Positions 1-8,006 of a DNA stretch of 64,000 bases are shown here, in pieces. The notes under the pieces are model-generated. The model made no database searches, was not told the origin of the DNA, and saw only the letters and a program-made list of their open reading frames with translations. The stretch comes from Turbatrix aceti (Eukaryota; Nematoda; Chromadorea; Rhabditida; Panagrolaimidae), in NCBI GenBank assembly GCA_963969345.1, contig OZ017768.1, positions 8,766,718-8,830,717 on the forward strand. Direction: 5' to 3'. The position numbers and the translations under genes are program-made. Positions within the stretch are counted from its first letter, which is position 1, and each line of letters begins with the position of its first letter.

Positions 1-835
1 TATGAACTCCAAGCATTAAACGAGATCATGTACTTTGCGGTACATCAGGAAAAATAGTTTCTGATGTTGTGTGTTTTGCAGCAGACATGGGGGCGATTAA
101 TCTGTACGAATCATAGGAATTTGTTTAGGATGATGGGCAGTCAATGAGTTTTTCATCATATATTCTGGATACTCCAACTGCTGTTTTCACCTGCCTATGT
201 TCACTTTGTTTTGCCGTTCGCAAATTGAATACATCAAAATACTTGGCGGCTGAACATCTGTAATTTTGCCAAATCAATTTTCCAAAGAGTGCCAATCAAA
301 ATTAACAAGGCTCAAATAAATATCTAAACTTGCTTAGCGCGCTTATTGCATTGACAGCGCCAACATGTTTTTAACTGTATTGAAATTATTCGGACGCCGG
401 ATATGCCTTATTAACGTCAACCAAAGTCCGGAATTTTTTCATTCACTGTCATCTGTTTCCGTATCAGCACTCTCAATAACAGACGCGATACCATGTTTGT
501 TGTCACCGATATCCAAGCATCGACGCATTTTAATAAAAAAAAATTTAATTTAAAAAAAAAAAAAAAAAAAGATGATCGAGCATTTTTTAATTTCAATTTT
601 TCTATTTATGTATTTCTCTTTCTCGTACCTTTTTAATTATATTTTTTTAAATTTTTTCAACTTTTTTTTTGAACTCAAAAGTTTTTTTAGTAAATTTTTT
701 TCAACTTATAAGTTTTTTTTAATTCTTTAAAATTTTTTAAACTGGAAAGTTTTAAAATTAATACATATATTTACTACCGAACATTATAAGACGATTTCGA
801 CATGTTTCCATAAAAGTATATGAAGTTAAGAATTT
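1..835. other. Intergenic, A/T-rich, no gene seen
   Basis: No convincing coding sequence is visible. Positions 540-760 are dominated by A and T homopolymer runs. Positions 16-110 carry one copy of a block that recurs near the secreted peptide genes downstream (core GATCA-GTACTT followed by TTTCTGATGTTG and CAGACA). Confidence 0.6.
16..110 (+). repeat. Dispersed block, copy A
   Basis: This segment aligns by eye with 3310-3440 and 5415-5545 on the plus strand and with 3665-3790 on the minus strand. Shared landmarks in order are a GATCA-GTACTT core, a GTACAT or similar, a TTTCTGATGTTG stretch, a CAGACA and an AATCTG. Copies sit within a few hundred bases of the secreted peptide genes except this one, which has no plus-strand gene after it and may be an orphan promoter remnant. 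Confidence 0.5.
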
Positions 836-915
836 ATTGGTCACAATAAATTATAAATTCGATTGCAAGGAATGTAAATTGCGGAACCAAAGTGGTGACA
901 AAATCAGTGAAAGAT

Positions 916-1230
916 TTACGATGGAGGAGCATCAGTTCCCTTGCCCTTTCCTTTTCCTTTTCCGGCGCCACGACGACGACGGTCAGACGGTGGGGGTCCG
1001 GATGGCGGGGGTCCGCTGTGATGACGAGGTCCGCCGGTGTGGCCGTTGCCTTCGGCATCACGACGACGACGGTCCGAGGGAGGGGTGCCCGAAGGTGGGG
1101 GACCGCTGTGGCGTCTGTGTCCGGGCGGGCCACCGCTTGGCGGGGGGCCGGTGTGGTCACCGTGGGGATGAGAGTAGGCGACGGCAATAAGGCCGATGAG
1201 GAGAAGACCGACAAAGACGAGCTTCTGCAT
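916..1230 (-). CDS. Secreted Pro/His/Arg-rich peptide, copy 1
   Basis: This single-exon gene encodes 104 residues. A signal peptide of about 20 residues (MQKLVFVGLLLIGLIAVAYS) precedes a cysteine-free chain rich in Pro, Gly, His and Arg. Two repeats each run through GPPPSG and PPSD into a tetra-arginine. The RRRR stretches look like proprotein-convertase sites, so smaller peptides may be released. This copy diverges most: it has a shortened first His-rich part and a C-terminal Gly-Lys alternation before TDAPPS. A TATA-like TATATAAA lies about 50 bases upstream at 1277-1284. The biological role is unknown; an antimicrobial, metal-binding or signalling peptide are all possible. I recognise no named family. 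Confidence 0.8.
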   Translation of the reverse strand: MQKLVFVGLLLIGLIAVAYSHPHGDHTGPPPSGGPPGHRRHSGPPPSGTPPSDRRRRDAEGNGHTGGPRHHSGPPPSGPPPSDRRRRGAGKGKGKGKGTDAPPS

Positions 1231-1276
1231 GTTGAAGTGAAGGAGTGAATTGATAAATTTTGGAAAATTGACGACG

Positions 1277-1284
1277 TTTATATA
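1277..1284 (-). promoter_or_regulatory. TATA-like box of peptide gene copy 1
   Basis: TATATAAA on the minus strand lies about 50 bases upstream of the ATG, the same spacing as the TATAAAAG boxes of the three paralogues. Confidence 0.5.
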
Positions 1285-1744
1285 TACTTTTTCACCAACT
1301 AAAACGCCTCTTTTTTATCAGATCACGCACAGCAAGGTAAATTTCTGTTCTGGATCATATAAGACGATGACAACAAAAATTTTTTTTATGAGCCTTTTTT
1401 TTGCACTTATTTTCAGCGTTTACTTTATTACAACGTAAAGTGCTTCAAAAAAGCATATTCCATCGTAGTTGCCCCGAAACTCGGAATCATTTTCCATGAT
1501 GCGTAATTATGGCAAATTTACTTTTCAGACATGTTCGAGACGCTTAATTGCCTAAAATCTCTTTTTTTCTGATAACCTGAGTCGCGAACGACCTGTTGAC
1601 GCTTCTTCTCTTTTTATTCGATAATTTTGAACACCTAGTCCAAACATGAACGTAAATGTTGCGTTTTTATTCAATCTGATACACGGTGGCGGTTTGATTT
1701 AAATAAACGGTTTTTTTGCATTATTACTTTTTTCGTAAAAACAC

Positions 1745-2961
1745 TTTTTATTGTCAATCAACATAAAAACAATAACAAAAAACAATAACAAAAAACAACA
1801 ACAAAGTAATGGAAAAAAGACGGTAGAGGAATACCCTTACGCAGTAGCATAGCTCGGCTACTGCGCCACCCCGACATAGTTTGGCCATTGCGCCAGCCCA
1901 ACGCAGTAACATAACTTGGCTACTGCGTCAAAGAGGAGAGGGAAGCAGCACGCCGCAATAGCGTAACTTGGCTATTGTGTCGAGATGGGAGTTGAAAAAA
2001 TTTACACGACGATTACAATTACAAAAAATGATACTTTATCCGTTGAAGAGCATTGTCCAAGAAAAATGATAAAAAAAAAATATCCAGTAACAAATCAAAA
2101 AAGGATGATTTTAGAGAAACAATTACGACGACGATGTTAGCTATTTTAGAATCGATTGTGATTAACTTGGGTCGATGTCCATGAGCAGCGAAGAGCGTAA
2201 CCATCCGAGTAAGCCGAATCCTGAAAAATAACACGAAATAAACGCCATAAGAAGAAAACAGACAAAAAAACTCAAAAAACGATCAGAAAAAACTTATGTA
2301 ACGCTACGAAAAATCGGACAAACGAACAACGTTGTAGTGTGGACTGTTTGTTCGACTTTTCGTGGCGGGGCAATCAAAGATAACTGTTCTGACTTTTTTG
2401 ATTACATGAGTTTTTTCGGATCGTTTTTTGAGTTTTTTTGTCTGTTTTCTTCTTATGGCGTTTATTTCGTGTTATTTTTCAGGATTCGGTTTACTCGGAT
2501 GGTTACGCTCTTCGCTGCTCATGGACATCGACCCAAGTTAATCACAATCGATTCTAAAATAGCTAACATCGTCGTCGTAATTGTTTCTCTAAAATCATCC
2601 TTTTTTGATTTGTTACTGGATATTTTTTTTATCATTTTTCTTGGACAATGCTCTTCAACGGATAAAGTATCATTTTTTGTAATTGTAATCGTCGTGTAAA
2701 TTTTTTCAACTCCCTTCTCGACACAATAGCCAAGTTACGCTATTGCGGCGTGCTGCTTCCCTCTCCTCTTTGACGCAGTAGCCAAGTTATGTTACTGCGT
2801 TGGGCTGGCGCAATGGCCAAACTATGCTACTACTGCGTCGGGGTGGCGCAGTAGCCGAGCTATGCTACTGCGTAAGGGTGCTCCCCCTATTCCTCTACCG
2901 TCTTTTTTCCGTTACTTTGTTGTTGTTTTTGTTATTGTTTTTATGTTGATTGAGAATAAAA
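1745..2961. repeat. Large foldback inverted repeat (about 1.2 kb)
   Basis: Arms at about 1745-2298 and 2405-2961 are inverted copies of each other over roughly 550 bases, with only scattered differences and a 9-base indel (a G-rich insert near 2880). The roughly 105-base centre is itself partly palindromic. Each arm carries four copies of a short hairpin-forming unit of the CGCAGTAGCATAGCTCGG type (1840-1982 and 2719-2875). No transposase is encoded. Long arms with internal short repeats are typical of foldback-class DNA elements. I could not identify a target duplication. Open frames inside (for example 2337-2699) follow the symmetry of the arms and are not credible genes. Confidence 0.85.
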
Positions 2962-3309
2962 CGCATCATAAAAAAATCATGGACGCAATGTGCAAAAAAA
3001 TTGTAAAAATAGTTTCACAGTACAATGAAATGACAAAATTATTATAATTCAAAAATATTGCGCCTGATCACTAAATTTATAAATGCTGATCGCAGTTTGA
3101 ACGAAAAATGCACTAAAAGAGTCATTGCAGAATTTTCCTGTGGTGTTTTCAGAAAAAGCAGTAATAGCAAGTTTTGGCTTCTGGGCCTAACTCCGGATGC
3201 TTTTTGTTGTAAAAACGTAAAAAATGAATTACTGTGAGGTCTACTTTGAGTTTTCGAAAAACGTTAAAAAAACAGGCTGTTGAAAAAAATTTTTGTTGTC
3301 ATCGTCTTA

Positions 3310-3440
3310 TAGGATCTATGGGCATCAAACATTAGAGGTGATCAAGTACTTCGCAGTGCACTCATTAAAAAAGTTTCTGATGTTGTTTTTTTATTAAAAA
3401 AACAGGTGAATGAATAATCTGGAGACACGACGGTACATCC
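3310..3440 (+). repeat. Dispersed block, copy B
   Basis: This is the second plus-strand copy of the block described at 16-110, lying 460-590 bases upstream of peptide gene copy 2. Just before it, 3280-3311 is an inverted match to 1352-1388 (core GTTGTCATCGTCTTATA), showing that the flanks of copies 1 and 2 are related. Confidence 0.5.
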
Positions 3441-3664
3441 GTTTCCAATATTTTGCGGTTCACTTCCTGTTAATCGCCACTATCCTGAAATTTGAACTGC
3501 TATGATTTTCGTCGTCAAAAAGGCGATTTTGTCAGGGTGGTAGTTACACGTTCATCTGACCCCAAAATTTTTTGGCGTTGGTCCGGGTGGTAAATCAGGG
3601 ATGCTAGGTAAATAGCCAAAAAGTACTGGCCAGCGCAGTTATGAGCCTCAAATGTAGTAACTTC

Positions 3665-3790
3665 CCTATTATTTGCAAACCCACTCGGCTGTCTGTGACG
3701 GAAAAAAACGACATCAGAATCTTTTTTAATAAACACGAATGTACCGCAAAGTACTTGATCACATTTAATGATTCATGCTTTAAATTAACC
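3665..3790 (-). repeat. Dispersed block, copy C (inverted)
   Basis: The minus strand here reads the same ordered landmarks as copies A, B and D: GTGATCAAGTACTTTGCGGT, then TTCTGATGTCG, then CACAGACAG. It lies immediately upstream of peptide gene copy 2, so that gene is preceded by one direct (B) and one inverted (C) block. Confidence 0.55.
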
Positions 3791-3844
3791 GCTCCATGTG
3801 TGATACGATGAATACGGGGGTGTTGCAGATGACAAAATAGGGTG

Positions 3845-3852
3845 TATAAAAG
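3845..3852 (+). promoter_or_regulatory. TATA box of peptide gene copy 2
   Basis: TATAAAAG lies about 50 bases before the ATG. The same octamer at the same distance precedes copies 3 and 4. Confidence 0.65.
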
Positions 3853-3899
3853 CACCCCTTCTCTTCCGGTATTCATCAACTTCATCACTTCCGTTCAAC

Positions 3900-4205
3900 A
3901 TGCAGAAGCTCGTCTTTGTCAGCCTTCTCCTCATCGGCCTCATCGCCGTCGCCTACGCGCACCCTCACGGTGACCACACCGGTGGCCCGCACCACGGACC
4001 TCACAGCGGACCCCCACCATCGGGCACCCCACCATCGGACCGCCGCCGTCGTCACGCTGACGGCCATACCGGAGGACCCCACCACCACAGCGGACCCCCG
4101 CCATCCGGACCCCCACCGTCCGACCGTCGTCGTCGTGACGCCGGAGCGCACGTACACACCGGACCCCCCGGCCCCCACGGTCAGACCGGAGCTCCCCCAA
4201 GCTAA
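3900..4205 (+). CDS. Secreted Pro/His/Arg-rich peptide, copy 2
   Basis: This single-exon gene encodes 101 residues: a signal peptide ending AVAYA, a His-rich start (HPHGDHTGG) and two repeats that end in SDRRRRH and SDRRRRD. A tail rich in Gly, Pro and His ends APPS. There are no cysteines. The predicted protein is identical to copy 4 (5819-6124); the two reading frames differ at only four sites, all silent. The ATG is chosen because it starts the signal peptide and lies 48 bases after a TATAAAAG. A likely polyadenylation signal (AATAAA) follows near 4283. Function is unknown. Confidence 0.85.
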   Translation: MQKLVFVSLLLIGLIAVAYAHPHGDHTGGPHHGPHSGPPPSGTPPSDRRRRHADGHTGGPHHHSGPPPSGPPPSDRRRRDAGAHVHTGPPGPHGQTGAPPS

Positions 4206-4922
4206 ATGAATTCTGACACTGATTTAGCCACTTCAGTGGCCCCGGCGTTTTTCATTTTTTCACATGTTTTAACGTTCTGATCAATAAATAATTTTTTACA
4301 ATTGTCCGGGGAAGCATGCCAGATACATTTTTTTGATTTTTTTGTATTTTTTTGTGTATAGTGCGTTAATTGTAAAAAATTACATAGCTTTGCATACTTC
4401 CGCCACTTGTGAACGCACAACACGGTCGTCTTTGAAATGTGCCAAACGGATACCACCGCCTGTCGTCTTTGAGACCGTGTGAGTGTGCCGAACAGGTGCC
4501 ACCGCCCCTCAGCAGCTGGTGTATTTTGCAGTGCCGTGTAGCATGTTGTTCATACGGTAAAAAAATTATACTTTTAGCTTCTTCTGAATTTATTTACGGT
4601 AAATAAATAAATTCATACGGTAAATAAATTTTTTATCTTTGCATCAAAGCTTCTAGCTTGTCTTGTTTTTGTGCACGACAGTTATCACCACGTCGCAGAC
4701 AACATATCTCGATGTGTTGGTCGCGATCAAAAATCTGACAACGAAATTTGTCAGTTTTTCCAATCGTGTGGCACTCCAAAACAAAACCTGTTTTGACGTT
4801 TACATTTCCTTCTAAATATTTGTGATATTCCCAAATACACCAATTGTACAAAAATTATAAGTCATTAATTTATTATTTATTAATGCAATAATATATTTAA
4901 ATATTAAATGACAGGCAGAATC
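4206..4922. other. Intergenic between convergent peptide copies 2 and 3
   Basis: It holds the 3' ends of two convergent peptide genes and A/T-rich spacer with repeated TACGGTAAATAAATT. A minus-strand open frame over 4633-4851 would encode a Cys-rich stretch but starts at TTG, has no clear acceptor or ATG, and is not called as a gene. Confidence 0.4.
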
Positions 4923-5192
4923 TTACTGACCGGGAGCTCCGGTGTGGCCATGGCCGGCGCCACGACGACGACGGTCAGACGGTGGGGGTCCGGATGGAGG
5001 GGGTCCGCTGTGGTGGTGGGGTCCTCCGGTGTGGCCGTCAGCGTGACGACGACGGCGGTCCGAGGGAGGGGTTCCCGATGGTGGGGGTCCGCTGTGGCCG
5101 TGAGGAGGGCCGGAGTGGTCGCCGTGAGGATGCGCGTAGGCGATGGCGACGAGGCCGATGATGAGGAGGGTGACAAACACAAGTTTCTGCAT
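4923..5192 (-). CDS. Secreted Pro/His/Arg-rich peptide, copy 3
   Basis: This encodes 89 residues with a signal peptide (MQKLVFVTLLIIGLVAIAYA) and the same two repeats ending in SDRRRR. It is shorter than copies 2 and 4, having lost part of the first His-rich segment and most of the tail, which ends TGAPGQ. A minus-strand TATAAAAG sits at 5238-5245. The gene is divergent from copy 4, so each pair of copies alternates in orientation across the cluster. The role is unknown. Confidence 0.82.
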   Translation of the reverse strand: MQKLVFVTLLIIGLVAIAYAHPHGDHSGPPHGHSGPPPSGTPPSDRRRRHADGHTGGPHHHSGPPPSGPPPSDRRRRGAGHGHTGAPGQ

Positions 5193-5237
5193 GTTGAACT
5201 GAAGAGGTGAAGTTGATGAATCCGGGGAGCTGGGGTG

Positions 5238-5245
5238 CTTTTATA
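5238..5245 (-). promoter_or_regulatory. TATA box of peptide gene copy 3
   Basis: TATAAAAG on the minus strand lies about 46 bases upstream of the start codon, matching copies 2 and 4. Confidence 0.65.
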
Positions 5246-5414
5246 CATCCTGTAAATCGATTGCAACGCCCATTTTCATCGGATCACACTTGGGGGAGTG
5301 ATTTTTTGTTCTAGAGCTTTCCATGGGACATCCATTATGACTGGGGATTGCATATCGACCTCCACGTGTCTGACGCATGAATATGTACAATAACACCTAT
5401 AATATTTTTTGAAT

Positions 5415-5545
5415 GGGATACGATAGGCCTCAATTATTAAAGGTGATCAAGTACTTTGTGGTGCTTCGGTATTCATTAAAAAAAGTTGCTGATGTTTTTT
5501 GGGCTGCAGACAGCCAAATATGGGGCAAGTAATCTGGAACTATAC
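5415..5545 (+). repeat. Dispersed block, copy D
   Basis: This plus-strand copy of the block has AAAGGTGATCAAGTACTTTG, then a TTGCTGATG stretch, then GCTGCAGACAG. It lies about 270-400 bases upstream of peptide gene copy 4. Confidence 0.5.
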
Positions 5546-5763
5546 ATGGAGTGATTCACAAAAATTACGTGTCAGAGGTCGGATTTATTATATGCTATGG
5601 GATTTATGCGCTGTTAGGTGATAATTTCTATTACCAACAGCTGTTAACCGGTGCACTTGCATTCTATACATCACGATGACTCCCCGCGTCAAAATCGGTT
5701 AATGAGTCCATGCCATGCAATAGATCATGTTCACCTGAAAGCTGCGTATCCAATAATTCGCGA

Positions 5764-5771
5764 TATAAAAG
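5764..5771 (+). promoter_or_regulatory. TATA box of peptide gene copy 4
   Basis: TATAAAAG lies 48 bases upstream of the ATG at 5819. It supports that ATG over the longer upstream open frame that begins at 5651. Confidence 0.65.
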
Positions 5772-5818
5772 GACCCCCCCGTTCTTCAATTTCATCAACT
5801 TCACCACTTCCGTTCAAC

Positions 5819-6124
5819 ATGCAGAAGCTCGTCTTTGTCAGCCTTCTCCTCATCGGCCTCATCGCCGTCGCCTACGCGCACCCTCACGGTGACCACACCG
5901 GTGGCCCGCACCACGGACCTCACAGCGGACCCCCACCATCGGGCACCCCACCATCGGACCGCCGCCGTCGTCACGCTGATGGCCATACCGGAGGACCCCA
6001 CCACCACAGCGGACCCCCGCCGTCCGGACCCCCACCATCCGACCGTCGTCGTCGTGACGCCGGAGCGCACGTACACACCGGACCCCCCGGCCCCCACGGC
6101 CAGACCGGAGCTCCCCCAAGCTAA
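5819..6124 (+). CDS. Secreted Pro/His/Arg-rich peptide, copy 4
   Basis: The encoded 101-residue preprotein is identical to copy 2. Only four third-position changes separate the two coding sequences, and the similarity extends into the 5' leader (TTCATCAACTTCACCACTTC) and the first part of the 3' region. The open frame extends upstream to 5651, but the added residues contain no signal peptide and would place the TATA box inside the gene, so 5819 is preferred. Identical proteins with silent differences suggest recent duplication or gene conversion plus purifying selection. Confidence 0.85.
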   Translation: MQKLVFVSLLLIGLIAVAYAHPHGDHTGGPHHGPHSGPPPSGTPPSDRRRRHADGHTGGPHHHSGPPPSGPPPSDRRRRDAGAHVHTGPPGPHGQTGAPPS

Positions 6125-6320
6125 ATTAATTCTGACACTGATTTAGCTACTTCGGTGGCTCATGCGTTTTTCATTTTTTTCACATGTTTAATTTTTTGAT
6201 CAAAAAATAAATAATTCTTCACACTTGTTTGTCCGTGGAAGCATGCCACCTGCCTTGCCAATGAGATTGCACGTTTATTTACGATATTCATAACAAGATG
6301 CAAACGAAAAAAAATTTAAA

Positions 6321-6778
6321 TCAATAATTAAGAGACTTGAGTTCACAGCTCCCGTTTGGCACCTGCCTGGAGCCTTGGTGCTTTACAGGAGGTGAAGCGA
6401 GGCGATGCATAACGAGGCCCTCCCGCGACGATCCGTTGAGCCAACGGGTCGACGAAAAATCCGACCAGCGAATTCGGGAGAGACAAATGAAGGTGCAAGA
6501 ACAAATAAAACACAGGGTAGCACAGAAAGCCACGAGGGCTGATATGATGCCGAGAATCGCGAGCCAGACGTACTCCGGCAGGGCTGGGAGTCCGAAGAAG
6601 TTTATCCATTTTGCCGTCGAAGCTCCTTTCTCAGTCGGGGAGACTGTGTCTTCAGTCTGGCCGACAAGGGATCGCTGGACGACGGTTATGGTGTCGAGAT
6701 CGGTGCCCACAACGGATGCCAGCAGGTGTTCACGTGCTTGAACCACAGATCCCAGAATTCCGGCGGGAATTGTGTTTT
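6321..6778 (-). CDS. 3' exon of a single-pass membrane protein, unknown
   Basis: A minus-strand exon opens after a TTTTTTAG acceptor ending at 6779 and runs to a TAA at 6321, encoding about 150 residues. A clear hydrophobic helix (starting YVWLAILGIISALVAF) sits in the middle, preceded by a polar segment and followed by a basic tail. An AATAAA on the same strand lies near 6274. The 5' exon could not be found: no upstream candidate joins in phase without a stop. It may lie within 6800-7030 or be lost. No family is recognised. Confidence 0.45.
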
Positions 6779-7112
6779 CTAAAAAATAAATTATTAGTTA
6801 ATCCGATGCAAACATCCTTGTGTGACAGATCTGATAATTCCGGTTTTGAGCAGATTCATTATTTTTTCAGAGAAAATATTTTTTTCGAAAAAAAAAACAG
6901 GTGAATGAATGTATTTACTACTGTAATCCTTTTGCTCATGCCTGTGCCTGTCAGCAGGTAATCCATAGAGGGATTTGATAGATTTGATTAGACAGTCACG
7001 CACTGTTACGTCTGTTATATCCCCATTACTCATCCCGCTTCAACTTTGTATACAAAAGCCCAACACAGGTGAGAGAGAATAACCTATTCATCTTTTTTTT
7101 TTCAATCAAAAT
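6779..7112. other. Intergenic / possible upstream exon of the minus-strand gene
   Basis: This divergent spacer holds a TATACAAAA box at 7049-7057 for the propeptide gene at 7113. Minus-strand frames here do not join in phase to the exon at 6321-6778. Confidence 0.4.
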
Positions 7113-7367
7113 ATGCGCGCTACTGTTCTGGTAGCCCTGGTGGCTGTCCTGGTCGTCGTCGCCGTCGCCGAGACAAAGCAGCGCAAACTTCTTCGAGCCA
7201 AGCGTGTCCCCAACGCCGGCGAACCCTCTGAACACAACAATGGCACCCTTGCGGGCGAACACCACGAAAAGAACAAGCGATCAGCCGGCAGCCGTCATCG
7301 TCGATCTCCGATCGGCAATTATTGGCAGAAAGTTGCAAATGCTGTTGCTCAGCCTTTGGATTCCTGA
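7113..7367 (+). CDS. Small secreted propeptide with dibasic cleavage sites
   Basis: This single exon encodes 84 residues. The first 19 or so are a strong signal peptide (MRATVLVALVAVLVVVAVAE). Candidate convertase sites follow: AKR about residue 30, NKR about residue 56 and RHRR about residue 64. Cleavage would release a C-terminal peptide starting SPIGNYWQK of roughly 20 residues. There is one N-glycosylation sequon (NGT). TATACAAAA lies 56 bases upstream and AATAAA at 7412. The layout is that of a neuropeptide-like or host-defence precursor, but no known family motif is recognised. Confidence 0.7.
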   Translation: MRATVLVALVAVLVVVAVAETKQRKLLRAKRVPNAGEPSEHNNGTLAGEHHEKNKRSAGSRHRRSPIGNYWQKVANAVAQPLDS

Positions 7368-7370
7368 TTC

Positions 7371-8006
7371 CTATTTTTGTGGGTTGTAAAAGTATCGATT
7401 ATAAGAGTAGCAATAAAAATAACAAGAAAATGTGTTTGAAAACGAAATTTGGCGCCATTCGCGCGAAGAAAAAATTTTCGTGGTAAGACCAAAAAAACAA
7501 ATACCTTCAGAATACCCGGCAGCATCGTTGAGAAGTACGGTAAGATAGACAGTACTGACATTCTTGGCACAGGTGATGCCACCGATGAGCACGTGCTGTT
7601 CGGTGTAGGGCTGAAGCGTAAACGGACAGCTCACGACGAAGGCGCACTCCTCGATGATCCATTGAGCCAGTTTTTGCCGGATGGAAGATTCCATGTAGGG
7701 AGTGAGTCGCAGACATTGTTGGAATTCAATTTGCACCCATTCATTGGGGGTGGCGAGGTTGAAGGGGGTTTCTGAAGTCCAACATGTCGAGCATGGACAG
7801 GTGTATGTTGAGTTCTGGAAATCGTGGAAATCGGTAATTTTAATGCATTCTGATGAAAGAAAAAAATTTCTTACCGGATTACAAATCAATCCGCCCTCCT
7901 CGGCATCTGGCTTGAAAAATTTCTCAAACAGACCCCGCCACTGATGCGTCTCCCGGCACGAAGCGCTCCAGAGTACGATAACCAAGATGATACGATACCC
8001 ATTCAT
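7371..8006 (-). CDS. Secreted cysteine-containing protein, unknown
   Basis: Exon 1 (8006-7875) encodes a signal peptide (MNGYRIILVIVLWSASC) and a short basic/acidic stretch. A 60-base intron (7874-7815, GTAAGA to TTTCCAG) follows in phase 0. Exon 2 from 7814 encodes a domain with a CPCSTC motif and further paired cysteines (ECAFVVSC, ITC). A GTATTT donor at 7504 may start another intron; otherwise the frame reads to a stop at 7371, but the residues after 7505 look like intron sequence. The stop is separated by three bases from that of the convergent gene at 7113-7367. Function is unknown. Confidence 0.55.
   Translation of the reverse strand: MNGYRIILVIVLWSASCRETHQWRGLFEKFFKPDAEEGGLICNPVRNFFLSSECIKITDFHDFQNSTYTCPCSTCWTSETPFNLATPNEWVQIEFQQCLRLTPYMESSIRQKLAQWIIEECAFVVSCPFTLQPYTEQHVLIGGITCAKNVSTVYLTVLLNDAAGYSEGICFFGLTTKIFSSREWRQISFSNTFSCYFYCYSYNRYFYNPQK

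Noticed and set aside
2019..2699. Two similar hydrophobic open frames in opposite directions
   Set aside because: They are mirror images across the foldback arms and carry no independent coding evidence.
3885..4205. Long open frames on the opposite strand and in other frames of all four secreted peptide genes
   Set aside because: They follow from GC-rich Pro/Arg codons leaving few stops; they have no signal peptide, and signal peptide plus TATA placement supports the called strand in each copy.
4633..4851. Cysteine-rich minus-strand frame of about 70 codons
   Set aside because: It begins at TTG, with no nearby acceptor, ATG or signal peptide; possibly an exon relic, but not supported.
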